64,000 nucleotides of DNA from Thermoleophilia bacterium UBA2241 (GTDB lineage: Bacteria; Actinomycetota; Thermoleophilia; UBA2241). A program made the position numbers and the translations under genes. This document shows positions 39,637 to 47,977 of the stretch, piece after piece (the stretch's first letter is position 1; each line of letters starts with the position of its first letter). The DNA lies in assembly GCA_002347645.1 (NCBI GenBank), contig DDYF01000019.1:33058-97057 (forward strand), written 5' to 3'. The notes below the pieces were generated by a model. It saw only the letters and a program-made list of their open reading frames with translations, was not told the origin of the DNA and made no database searches.

Positions 39637-40843
39637 CCACTTCGCGACACCCGAGCCCGACGAGGCCGTCAAGCTCGCGCTGCGCCGCATCGAGGAGCGC
39701 GCCGCCGCCGGCCACGGCTCCGACATGGAGGGCCTCGCGTTCAACGAGGTCGTCGTCAACATGGGGCCGCAGCACCCGTCCACCCACGGCGTGCTGCGGC
39801 TGGTCGTCACCCTCGACGGCGAGCTCGTCAAAGACGTCATCCCGGTGATCGGCTACCTGCACCGCTGCAAGGAGAAGCTGGCCGAGAAGCGCACCTACTA
39901 CCAGTACATCCCCATCGTCGACCGCACCGAGTACGTGGCCGGCATGAACTGCGAGTGGGCCTACGCGATGACGGTCGAGAAGCTCATGGGCATCCGGCCG
40001 ACGCGGCGCGCGGAGTTCATCCGCGTCATCGTCGGCGAGCTCAGCCGCATCGCCAGCCACCTCGTCGCCGTCGGCACGTTCACCGCCGACCTCTCGCCTC
40101 TGGGCACGGCGATGGTCTTCTACATGTTCCGCGATCGCGAGAAGGTCCTCGACCTGCTCGAGGAGGTCAGCGGCGCGCGCATGATGTTCAACTACTTCCG
40201 CTTCGGCGGCGTGCGCTACGACCTCCCCGACGGCTGGGTCGAGAAGTGCCGCGACGTCATGAAGGGCATGCCGAAGCTTGTCGAGGAGTACGAATCGCTG
40301 GTCGACGACAACGCCGTCTTCCTGCAGCGCACGGTCGGCAAGGGGGTCATCACCCAGCAGGACGTGATGGACTACGGCATCACCGGTCCCAACGCCCGCG
40401 CCTCGGGTGTCGAGCTCGACCTGCGCCGCACGCGGCCGTACTCGGTGTACCCCGAGCTCGAGTTCGAGGTCTGCACGGCGCAGCACGGCGACATCTTCGA
40501 CCGCTACCGGGTGCGCATGGAGGAGCTGCGGCAGTCGGTGAAGATCATCGAGCAGTGCCTCGACATGCTGCCCAGGGGCCCGGTCCAGGTGGGCTCGCTG
40601 CGCGCCCCGTACGTCATCACGCCCCCGCCGGGGTCGTGCTATGTCGGCCAGGAGAACCCGCGCGGCGAGTACGGCACCTACATCGTGTCCGACGGGTCGC
40701 GGTACCCGTACCGGCTCAAGTTCCGCGACCCGTGCTTCTGCAACCTGCAGCTGTTCCCCAAGCTCCTGCGCGGCACCAAGATCGCCGACGCCGTGGCCAT
40801 CTCGGGCAGCATCGACCTGGTGCTCGGAGGCATCGACCGGTAG
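39629..40843 (+). CDS. nuoD: NADH-quinone oxidoreductase subunit D
   Basis: A 404-residue 49-kDa-type subunit related to the large subunit of NiFe hydrogenases but without metal-site cysteines. GPQHPSTHGVLRL and GYLHRCKEKLAEKRTYYQ, which line the quinone pocket, are intact. The ATG at 39629 overlaps nuoC. The sequence after the pocket (IPIVDRTEYVAGMNCEW) is of the long-branch type found in anaerobes, but nothing suggests loss of function. Confidence 0.95.
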   Translation: MFDHFATPEPDEAVKLALRRIEERAAAGHGSDMEGLAFNEVVVNMGPQHPSTHGVLRLVVTLDGELVKDVIPVIGYLHRCKEKLAEKRTYYQYIPIVDRTEYVAGMNCEWAYAMTVEKLMGIRPTRRAEFIRVIVGELSRIASHLVAVGTFTADLSPLGTAMVFYMFRDREKVLDLLEEVSGARMMFNYFRFGGVRYDLPDGWVEKCRDVMKGMPKLVEEYESLVDDNAVFLQRTVGKGVITQQDVMDYGITGPNARASGVELDLRRTRPYSVYPELEFEVCTAQHGDIFDRYRVRMEELRQSVKIIEQCLDMLPRGPVQVGSLRAPYVITPPPGSCYVGQENPRGEYGTYIVSDGSRYPYRLKFRDPCFCNLQLFPKLLRGTKIADAVAISGSIDLVLGGIDR

Positions 40844-41962
40844 ATGGACCTCCTGCTCGATATCATCCGCCTGGTGGTCTCGGTCGTCATCGCCTACGTG
40901 GTCGTGTTCGCCGCGGCGCTCGCCAACATCGTGTTCGAGCGCCGCACCCTCGCCTTCATGCAGGACCGGCACGGCCCCAACCGCGTCGGCCCGCACGGCA
41001 TCTTCCAGAGCGTCGCCGACGCCTTCAAGATGATGGGCAAGGAGGACTTCAGGCCGGCGCTCGCCGACCCGTGGATCTTCACCCTGGCGCCGATCATGGT
41101 GATGATCGGCGCCGTCGCCGTACAGCTCACGATGCCCTACACCAAGGGCTTCACGCCGGCGGACCTCAACGTCGGCCTCATCTACATCGTCGCCGTCACC
41201 AGCTTCACGACCATGGCGATCCTCCTCGGCGGCTGGGCGTCGCGCAACAAGTACTCGCTGGTCGGGGCGCTGCGGTCGGCCGCGCAGATGGTGTCGTACG
41301 AGATCCCGATGATCCTGGCGCTGCTCATCGTGGCCATGGTCGTGGGGTCGTTCAGCCTCGACGCGGTCGTCGACGCCCAGGCCGACTACAGGTGGATCGC
41401 CCTCTACATGCCGTTCACCTTCCTGCTCTACGCCATCGCCGCGATCGCCGAGCTCAACCGGGGACCGTTCGACCTTCCCGAGTCGGAGTCCGAGCTGGTG
41501 TCCGGCTACGGCACCGAGTACTCGGGCATGCGCTTCGGCATGTTCTTCCTCAACGAGTACGCGGGCATGACGATCATGTCGATGGTCGCGGTGACGCTGT
41601 TCCTCGGCGGCTGGCACGGCCCCTTCGAGGACGCTCTCGTCGTCGGCGGGGTCGCGATCGTGCCCCTCGTCTGGTTCCTCCTCAAGACGTACGTGCTGGT
41701 CTTCGCCCTGGTCTGGGTGCGGCTCTCGATCCCCCGTCTCCAGGTCGACCAGCTCATGGCCTTCGCCTGGAAGGTTCTCATCCCGCTCGGCCTGCTCAAC
41801 ATCGCGCTCACGGCCGCGGTCATGCTCTGGGTGCCGCGGTGGCGCTGGGGCCTGTTCGTGGTCGGCTGGGTGTCCTTCTTCGCCTTCGTGGGCCTGCTCG
41901 ACCCGATCCTCAAGCGGCGCCTGCGCAAGCAGCGCGAACGCGTCCCGGTGGTGACCTCCTGA
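40844..41962 (+). CDS. nuoH: NADH-quinone oxidoreductase subunit H
   Basis: A 372-residue membrane subunit with about eight to nine helices. Conserved parts include MQDRHGPNRVGPHG, GWASRNKYSLVGALRSAAQM and AELNRGPFDLPESESELVSGY. It forms the quinone chamber and the link to the proton pumps. ATG directly follows the nuoD stop. Its place before the Fe-S/flavin genes, rather than after nuoG, is the first departure from the usual nuo order. Confidence 0.95.
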   Translation: MDLLLDIIRLVVSVVIAYVVVFAAALANIVFERRTLAFMQDRHGPNRVGPHGIFQSVADAFKMMGKEDFRPALADPWIFTLAPIMVMIGAVAVQLTMPYTKGFTPADLNVGLIYIVAVTSFTTMAILLGGWASRNKYSLVGALRSAAQMVSYEIPMILALLIVAMVVGSFSLDAVVDAQADYRWIALYMPFTFLLYAIAAIAELNRGPFDLPESESELVSGYGTEYSGMRFGMFFLNEYAGMTIMSMVAVTLFLGGWHGPFEDALVVGGVAIVPLVWFLLKTYVLVFALVWVRLSIPRLQVDQLMAFAWKVLIPLGLLNIALTAAVMLWVPRWRWGLFVVGWVSFFAFVGLLDPILKRRLRKQRERVPVVTS

Positions 41963-42723
41963 TGCTCGGCATGTTCAAAGCCATGCGGACGACGCTGCGG
42001 CACCTGCCCATGAAGAAGATCACGGTGCAGTATCCGGAGGAACGGCCCCGCCTGCCCGAGCGCAGCCGCGGGCTCTTCAGGGTCGTGATCGACCCGGCGA
42101 GCGGCGAACCGCGCTGCCGGGCCTGCACGCTCTGCGAGACCAACTGCCCCGTTCAGGTGATCCGCGTCAACTACACCTCCAAGTACCAGCTGACGGCGCC
42201 CAACGTCGCGCGCGTCGCGACGCGCCGTGTCGAGGTGCAGCCCGGCATCGACCTGAAGAAGCTGCAGCCGGTGCTCGACGACTACCACGAGCACGGCACC
42301 GGCCTCATCGCCGTCCTGCAGAACGCGCAGGCCGTGTACGGCTACCTGCCGCGCGCCGCGCTGCAGGAGGTCTCGCTGCAGACCGGCGTCTCACTCTCGC
42401 AGATCTACGGGGTGTCGAGCTTCTACAACCAGTTCCGTCTGTCGCCCATCGGCAAGCGCCTCATCGACGTGTGCCACGGCACCGCGTGCCACGTCGCCGG
42501 CGCGCAGCAGATCACCGAGGCCCTGGAGGAGGAGCTCGGGGTCGCCGACGGCAAGACGACCAAGGACATGGAGTTCACCCTGGGCTCGGTGGCCTGCATG
42601 GGCGCGTGTTCCCAGGCGCCGGTCATGCGCATCGGCGACCAGACCTACGGCAACCTCACCCCTGACAAGACACGCAAGGTCATCCGCGACCTCATGGAAC
42701 AGGTCGGGGCGAAGAAGGGGTGA
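41962..42723 (+). CDS. Fusion of a half NuoI (one 4Fe-4S motif) and a complete NuoE
   Basis: A 253-residue protein. Residues 1-90 match the start of NuoI (VTLR-like helix, KKITVQYPEERPRLPERSRG) and carry one 4Fe-4S motif C52, C55, C58, C62 (CRACTLCETNCP). The second NuoI motif is missing. Residues 95-253 are a complete NuoE/24-kDa thioredoxin-like domain with 2Fe-2S ligands C171, C176, C212, C216. There is no frameshift: the two parts are joined by a smooth linker of about 25 residues. It starts with ATG overlapping the nuoH stop by 1 base. No separate nuoI is in the operon. The likely missing half lies at the end of the protein at 44652-47147. Confidence 0.88.
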   Translation: MLGMFKAMRTTLRHLPMKKITVQYPEERPRLPERSRGLFRVVIDPASGEPRCRACTLCETNCPVQVIRVNYTSKYQLTAPNVARVATRRVEVQPGIDLKKLQPVLDDYHEHGTGLIAVLQNAQAVYGYLPRAALQEVSLQTGVSLSQIYGVSSFYNQFRLSPIGKRLIDVCHGTACHVAGAQQITEALEEELGVADGKTTKDMEFTLGSVACMGACSQAPVMRIGDQTYGNLTPDKTRKVIRDLMEQVGAKKG

Positions 42724-42734
42724 CGCGGAGGCTC

Positions 42735-44645
42735 ATGAGCGACGAACCGACAGTGAACGAGGGCCCGGACGGCGGCGAGCAGGCCGCCGAGGCGCGCAAC
42801 GTCAAGGTCGCCCCGGCCGGCGACGGCCGCCTCAAGGTGACCGTCTGCGCGGGCACGGCCTGTGTGTTCGCCGGCTCGCTCGCCGTCCACGACGCCTTCG
42901 TCGAGGAGGTCAAGGCGGCCGGGCTCGACGACAGGGTCGACGTCGCGATCATCGGCTGTCACGGGCTCTGCTCGCAGGGTCCCGTGGCGGTGTGCTCGGA
43001 CGACACGTTCTACGGGCGTCTCAAGCCCGAGAACGTCAAGAAGGTCGTCGAGGAGCACCTCAGGGACGGCGTCCCCGTCGAGAAGCTCATGTACAAGGAC
43101 CCGGCGACCGGCGAGGTCGTGCGCGACTGGCACGAGATCGGCTTCTACAAGCAGCAGACGCGCATCGCCCTGCGCAATGTCGGGGTCATCGACCCGGAGA
43201 GCATCGAGGAGTGTCTCGCGCGCGGCGGCTACGAGGCCGCGCGCCTCGCACTGACCGAGAAGACGCCCGAGTGGGTCGTCCAGTGTGTCACCGACTCGGG
43301 CATCCGTGGCCGAGGTGGCGCGGGGTTCTCGACCGGCACGAAGTGGTCCCTCGCCGCGCAGAGCCCCGGCGACGAGAAGTACCTCATCTGCAACGGTGAC
43401 GAAGGCGACCCGGGCGCGTTCATGGACGCGTCGATCATGGAGGGCGACCCGCACGCGGTGCTCGAGGGCATGATCATCGCCAGCTACGCGATCGGCGCGC
43501 ACGAGGGGTACATCTACGTGCGCGCCGAGTACCCGAACGCGGTCAAGCGTCTCACGAAGGCGATCGCCGACGCCGAGGAACGCGGCCTGCTCGGGGACGA
43601 CATCTTCGGCGCCGGCTGGCGTTTCCGCGTTCACCTCAAGCTCGGCGCCGGCGCCTTCGTCTGCGGCGAGGAGACGGCGCTGATCGCCTCGATCGAGGGA
43701 TTTCGCGGCATGCCGCGCACGCGGCCGCCCTACCCTGCGGTCAGCGGCCTCTGGGGCAAGCCGACCAACATCAACAACGTCGAGACGCTGGCCAACATCC
43801 CTTGGATCGTCGCCCACGGGGCCGAGGCCTACGCCTCCTACGGCATAGACAAGTGCCGGGGCACCAAGGCCTTCAGTCTCGCCGGCAAGATCGTCAACGG
43901 GGGGCTCGCCGAAGTGCCGATGGGCTCCACCCTGCGCCACCTGATCTTCAACGTCGGCGGGGGCGTCAAGGACGGCAGGGAGTTCAAGGCCGTGCAGCTC
44001 GGCGGCCCCTCCGGCGGCTGCCTGCCCGCCTCGCTGCTCGAGACGACGATCGACTACGAGAGCCTCGCCGCCACCGGCGCCATCGTCGGCTCGGGCGGCA
44101 TGGTCGTCGTCGACGACCAGACCTGCATGGTCGACCTGGCGCGCTTCTTTCTCGACTTCACGCAGAAGGAGAGCTGCGGCAAGTGCGTGCCCTGCCGGCT
44201 GGGCACCAAGCGGATGCTCGAGATCCTCGACCGCATCCGCGCGGGAGACGGCCGGGAGGGCGACATCCAGACGCTCGAAGAGCTTGCGCACTATATCGCC
44301 GACGGTACCCTGTGCGCGCTCGGCGGCACGGCGCCCAACCCCGTGCTCACGACGATCAAGTACTTCCGCGAGGAGTATGAGGCGCACATCAACGAGAGGC
44401 GCTGCCCGGCGGGCAGGTGCAAGGCGCTCATCACGTACTACATCGACCCCGAGGCCTGCACCGGCTGCACGCTCTGCGCCAAGAAGTGCCCGACCGGCGT
44501 GATCGCCGGCGAGAGGAAGCAGCCGCACGTGATCGACGTGACGAACTGCATCAAGTGCGACACCTGCCGCCAGGTGTGCAAGTTCGGCGCCGTCAAGGTG
44601 CGTTCGGGTATCCAGACGCCGGCCGCCGTGGGCGGGGAGGCGTGA
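42735..44645 (+). CDS. nuoF: NuoF of the HndC/HydB type with extra Fe-S domains
   Basis: A 636-residue FMN/NADH subunit. Residues 30-115 form a thioredoxin-like 2Fe-2S domain (C38, C43, C75, C79). The core has RGRGGAGF (191-198), NGDEGDPGAF and GAGAFVCGEETAL for NADH and FMN binding, and N3 ligands C481, C484, C487, C527. Two ferredoxin motifs follow at C575-C585 and C605-C615. Such five-cluster forms occur in NAD(P)-linked bifurcating hydrogenases, not in ordinary complex I. ATG 42735 (GGAGG upstream) is preferred, while GTG 42720 would overlap the previous stop. Confidence 0.9.
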   Translation: MSDEPTVNEGPDGGEQAAEARNVKVAPAGDGRLKVTVCAGTACVFAGSLAVHDAFVEEVKAAGLDDRVDVAIIGCHGLCSQGPVAVCSDDTFYGRLKPENVKKVVEEHLRDGVPVEKLMYKDPATGEVVRDWHEIGFYKQQTRIALRNVGVIDPESIEECLARGGYEAARLALTEKTPEWVVQCVTDSGIRGRGGAGFSTGTKWSLAAQSPGDEKYLICNGDEGDPGAFMDASIMEGDPHAVLEGMIIASYAIGAHEGYIYVRAEYPNAVKRLTKAIADAEERGLLGDDIFGAGWRFRVHLKLGAGAFVCGEETALIASIEGFRGMPRTRPPYPAVSGLWGKPTNINNVETLANIPWIVAHGAEAYASYGIDKCRGTKAFSLAGKIVNGGLAEVPMGSTLRHLIFNVGGGVKDGREFKAVQLGGPSGGCLPASLLETTIDYESLAATGAIVGSGGMVVVDDQTCMVDLARFFLDFTQKESCGKCVPCRLGTKRMLEILDRIRAGDGREGDIQTLEELAHYIADGTLCALGGTAPNPVLTTIKYFREEYEAHINERRCPAGRCKALITYYIDPEACTGCTLCAKKCPTGVIAGERKQPHVIDVTNCIKCDTCRQVCKFGAVKVRSGIQTPAAVGGEA

Positions 44646-44651
44646 GGTCGC

Positions 44652-47147
44652 ATGGCGACGACCGCTGAAGACGTCACGCGCGCCCAGGCCGATCGGCCCG
44701 ACCAGATCACCCTGACGATCGACGGGCAGGAGGTCCGGTGCGACCGCGGGGACACGATCCTCGAGGCGGCGCAGCGGGCCGGCATCCACATTCCCACCCT
44801 GTGCTACGAGCCGCGCCTGCCGGCCACCGCCGCCTGCCGCGTCTGCCTGGTCGAGATCGAGGGCGCCCGCAAGATGGCGCCGAGCTGCTCGACCGCGGCC
44901 GCCGAGGGAATGGTCGTGCAGACGCAGACCGAGAAGGTGCGCGCCATGCGCCACCTGTACCTCGAGCTGCTCCTCAGCGACCACAACTCCTTCTGCACGC
45001 CGCCCTGCCGCGACGCCTGCCCGACGCACATCAAGATCCCGCAGTTCCTCGACTTCATCGCCCACAAGGACTACAAGAACGGCGTCCGCAAGCTGCGCGA
45101 AGACCTGCCCTTCCCGTCGATGCTCGGGCGCGTCTGCCCGCGGCCCTGCGAGGGGCCCTGCCGCCGGCAGCTGGTCGAGCACCCCATCACGATCTGCTGG
45201 CTGCACCGCTTCATGGGCGACCAGTGCCTCGAGGAGCAACAGACCGGCGAGTTGCTGCTGCCGGTCGAGCCGAAGGCCGACACCGGCAGGCGTATCGCAA
45301 TCGTCGGCGGCGGCCCTGCCGGGCTCAGCGCGGCGTTCTACGCCCGGCTCGAGGGGCACGCGGTCAAGATCTTCGAGGCTCTGCCCAAGCCGGGCGGCAT
45401 GGTGCGGTACGGCATCCCGAGCTACCGCATGCCGCGCGACGTCCTCGACAAGGAGCTCAACATCCTCTGGCGCATGGGTGTCGAGCTGCAGGTCAACAGC
45501 CGTCTCGGCGTCGACTTCCAGCTCGAGGACCTGTTCGACCAGGGCTTCGACGCCGTCTTCCTCGCCCTCGGCGCCTTCAACTCCAACACGATGAACATCC
45601 CGGGCGAGGACGCCGATGGCGTCGTCACCGCGATCGACTTTCTCGGCGAGCTCGAGATCACCGGCGACGTGCACGTGGGCGAGAAGGTCGCCGTCATCGG
45701 CGGCGGCTTCACGGCCATGGACGCCTGCCGGACGAGCGTCCGCAAGGGCGCGAATGAGGTCACCTGCCTCTACCGCCGCTCGCGCAAGGAGATGCCGGCC
45801 CACCACACCGAGGTCGATGAGGCCGAGGAAGAGGGTGTCAGGCTCGAGTTGCTCGTGGCGCCGGTGCGCATCATCGCCGACGAGCAGAACAGGGTGACGG
45901 GCATCGAGATGCAGCGCATGGAGCTCGGCGAGCCCGACGCCTCAGGACGCCGGCGTCCGGTGCCTGTCGAGGGCTCGGAGTTCGTCGTCGAGTGCGACCA
46001 GGTCATCGCCGCCATCGGCCAGTATCCCAAGCTCGACGGGACGAGCGAGGAGCAGGGCGTCAAGCGCACCAAGTGGCGCACCGTCCAGGTCGACGACTGG
46101 ACGTTCCAGACCGACGACCCGCGCGTCTTCGCCGGCGGCGACGTCGTGCTCGGCGCGCAGACCGTGATCCAGGCCATCGCCCAGGGCAAGAAGGCGGCAT
46201 GGTCCGTCGACGCCTACCTGCGCGGCGCCGACATGAAGGAAGCTTCGCGGCAGCTCGCCGAGCTGAAGGCGGCACCGTTCCTCGCCGCCCTGACGCAGAA
46301 GACCGACCTCGACCCGCGCGTCGCGCGCATGGCGGAGATCCCGCCGGTGTTCATCGACATGACGACCGACGTCACGCGCCCGTCGCCGCCGGCCGAGATG
46401 CCCAAGCTCGGGCCCGAGGAGCGCAAGACGAACTTCACGCAGATCGAGCTCGGCTTTCCCGAAGACGAGGCGGTCCGCGGCGCCGAGCTCTGTCTCGACT
46501 GCTACTGCCCGGCGAACGGTAAGTGCGACCTGCAGCGGTACTCGATCGAGTACGAGGTCTTCAGGAACCGGTTCCACGGCGGTGACGCTCACAACTACCC
46601 CGCCGACTTCCGCCACGACTTCATCATGCGCGAGCCCAACCGCTGCATCAACTGCGGGCGCTGCGTCAGGGTCTGCCGCATGGAGGTCGGCTCGAGCTGC
46701 TACGACAACATGGGCCGCGGCTTCGACTCGATCGTGTCGACGGCCGACAACCTGCCCCTGCAGTCCGTGGGCTGCGTCTCGTGCGGCAAGTGCGCCGAGA
46801 CCTGCCCGACCGGCGCGATCGAGACCAACCCGCGCCTGCTCGGCAGCTACGACCTCGACGAGAGCCGCTGCATGTTCTGCGGTGAGTGCGTCGAGGTCTG
46901 CCCGTACGACGCGCTCGAACAGACCGACTTCTTCGAGCTCGCCGGCTACAGCCGTACGACGATGGCGCGCGAGTCGCTCTTCGTCCGTGAGCCGGTGCCC
47001 GTCGACCCGCTGCGCGAGACGGTCACCGACCTCGTCCCGCACGTGCGCGACAGCGTCCTCGGTCAAGGCTGGGTCTGGGAGCCGATCCAGGACGACCCGG
47101 TCGACCTCACGAGCGGCGGCAACGGCGACGGACCGGGGCAGGGCTGA
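44652..47147 (+). CDS. GltD-type flavoprotein hybrid occupying the NuoG position
   Basis: An 831-residue protein. A NuoG-like 2Fe-2S domain comes first (C51, C62, C65, C79). Next is a GltD/dihydropyrimidine-dehydrogenase-type Fe-S region (C115, C119, C123; C162, C166, C170), then FAD (VGGGPAGLSAA, 218-228) and NAD(P)H (VIGGGFTAMDA, 348-358) Rossmann sites and a second FAD motif FAGGD. After C614-C625 come three 4Fe-4S motifs: C665-C675, C708-C718 and C740-C750. The last one, with YDLDESRCMFCGECVEVCP and FELAGYSR, resembles the second half of NuoI. The molybdopterin-like domain of true NuoG is absent. It probably adds a second flavin/NAD(P)H site to complex I. Confidence 0.88.
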   Translation: MATTAEDVTRAQADRPDQITLTIDGQEVRCDRGDTILEAAQRAGIHIPTLCYEPRLPATAACRVCLVEIEGARKMAPSCSTAAAEGMVVQTQTEKVRAMRHLYLELLLSDHNSFCTPPCRDACPTHIKIPQFLDFIAHKDYKNGVRKLREDLPFPSMLGRVCPRPCEGPCRRQLVEHPITICWLHRFMGDQCLEEQQTGELLLPVEPKADTGRRIAIVGGGPAGLSAAFYARLEGHAVKIFEALPKPGGMVRYGIPSYRMPRDVLDKELNILWRMGVELQVNSRLGVDFQLEDLFDQGFDAVFLALGAFNSNTMNIPGEDADGVVTAIDFLGELEITGDVHVGEKVAVIGGGFTAMDACRTSVRKGANEVTCLYRRSRKEMPAHHTEVDEAEEEGVRLELLVAPVRIIADEQNRVTGIEMQRMELGEPDASGRRRPVPVEGSEFVVECDQVIAAIGQYPKLDGTSEEQGVKRTKWRTVQVDDWTFQTDDPRVFAGGDVVLGAQTVIQAIAQGKKAAWSVDAYLRGADMKEASRQLAELKAAPFLAALTQKTDLDPRVARMAEIPPVFIDMTTDVTRPSPPAEMPKLGPEERKTNFTQIELGFPEDEAVRGAELCLDCYCPANGKCDLQRYSIEYEVFRNRFHGGDAHNYPADFRHDFIMREPNRCINCGRCVRVCRMEVGSSCYDNMGRGFDSIVSTADNLPLQSVGCVSCGKCAETCPTGAIETNPRLLGSYDLDESRCMFCGECVEVCPYDALEQTDFFELAGYSRTTMARESLFVREPVPVDPLRETVTDLVPHVRDSVLGQGWVWEPIQDDPVDLTSGGNGDGPGQG

Positions 47148-47659
47148 TGCCGGGCGGCGACTTCCACCCGTTCTTCTTCGTCGTCATCGCGGCGTGGATC
47201 CTCATCTGCGGCCTCGGCGTCGTGCTCTTCCGCAAGATCGTCTACAGCGCCGTGTCGATGGTGTTCTGCTTTCTGGGTGTCGCCATGGCCTACGCGCTGC
47301 TCAACGCCGAGCTCGTGGCCATCATCCAGATCCTCGTCTACGTGGGCGCCATCTCGGTCGTGATCCTGTTCGCCATCATGCTCACGGAGGTGCAGGGCGA
47401 CCAGTTCACGCTGTTCTTCAATCGGCAGACCGTCTTTGCCGCGCCCGTCGCCGTAGCGACCTGCGTCATCCTCGCCGTCATGCTGGTCTCGAGCGAGATG
47501 ACCGGCGTGGGCGAGGCCTCGCTCAACCTGAGCGTGCGCGAGCTCTCGGAGCTGCTCTTCAACCGCTACGTGTTCCCGTTCGAGCTCGTGTCGCTCGTGC
47601 TGCTCGGGGCGATGATCGGCGCGATCGTGCTGGCCCGCGGTGAAGGGGAGAAGCGGTGA
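47147..47659 (+). CDS. nuoJ: NADH-quinone oxidoreductase subunit J
   Basis: A 170-residue subunit with five transmembrane helices. The pi-bulge helix region reads AELVAIIQILVYVGAISVVILFAIML, as in other NuoJ. ATG overlaps the previous stop by one base (TGATG), and the stop overlaps nuoK by 4 bases. Confidence 0.94.
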   Translation: MPGGDFHPFFFVVIAAWILICGLGVVLFRKIVYSAVSMVFCFLGVAMAYALLNAELVAIIQILVYVGAISVVILFAIMLTEVQGDQFTLFFNRQTVFAAPVAVATCVILAVMLVSSEMTGVGEASLNLSVRELSELLFNRYVFPFELVSLVLLGAMIGAIVLARGEGEKR

Positions 47660-47964
47660 ACCCGCTCGACTGGTGGCTGCTGCTCGCGGTGCTGCTCTTC
47701 TGCATCGGCGCCTTCGGCGTGCTCGCGCGGCGCAACACGATCCTCGTGATCATGAGCCTCGAGCTCATGCTCAACGCGGTCAACATCGCGCTCGTCGCCG
47801 TGGCGCAGTTCCGTGCCGGGAGCGCCGGCGCCGGCGTGCTCTTCTCGCTCTTCGTCATCACGGTGGCCGCCGCGGAAGTCACCGTGGGTCTCGGCATCGT
47901 GATCGCCAACTACCGCGCCAAACGCACCGTGCAGGCCGACCGCTTCGACGAGATGAAGGGCTGA
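47656..47964 (+). CDS. nuoK: NADH-quinone oxidoreductase subunit K
   Basis: A 102-residue MrpC-like subunit with three helices. The conserved membrane glutamates are in MSLELMLNAVNI and AAEVTVGLGIV. GTG start within GTGA overlap of nuoJ. Confidence 0.95.
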   Translation: MNPLDWWLLLAVLLFCIGAFGVLARRNTILVIMSLELMLNAVNIALVAVAQFRAGSAGAGVLFSLFVITVAAAEVTVGLGIVIANYRAKRTVQADRFDEMKG

Positions 47965-47977
47965 CGGAGGACGCGAC

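Noticed and set aside
39955..42723. A 922-residue frame that could suggest one giant protein ending in NuoE
   Set aside because: The first 670 residues are an out-of-frame shadow of nuoD and nuoH. The real gene starts at ATG 41962.
41962..42723. Frameshift or deletion as the reason for the missing second NuoI motif
   Set aside because: The NuoI part runs smoothly into a complete NuoE, without leftover NuoI codons in other frames, and the next gene follows closely. A true fusion is more likely, though an assembly error cannot be fully excluded.
42645..45806. 1053-residue minus-strand ORF opposite nuoF and the GltD hybrid
   Set aside because: No recognisable domain and composition typical of a mirror frame. 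The plus strand holds intact Fe-S and nucleotide motifs.
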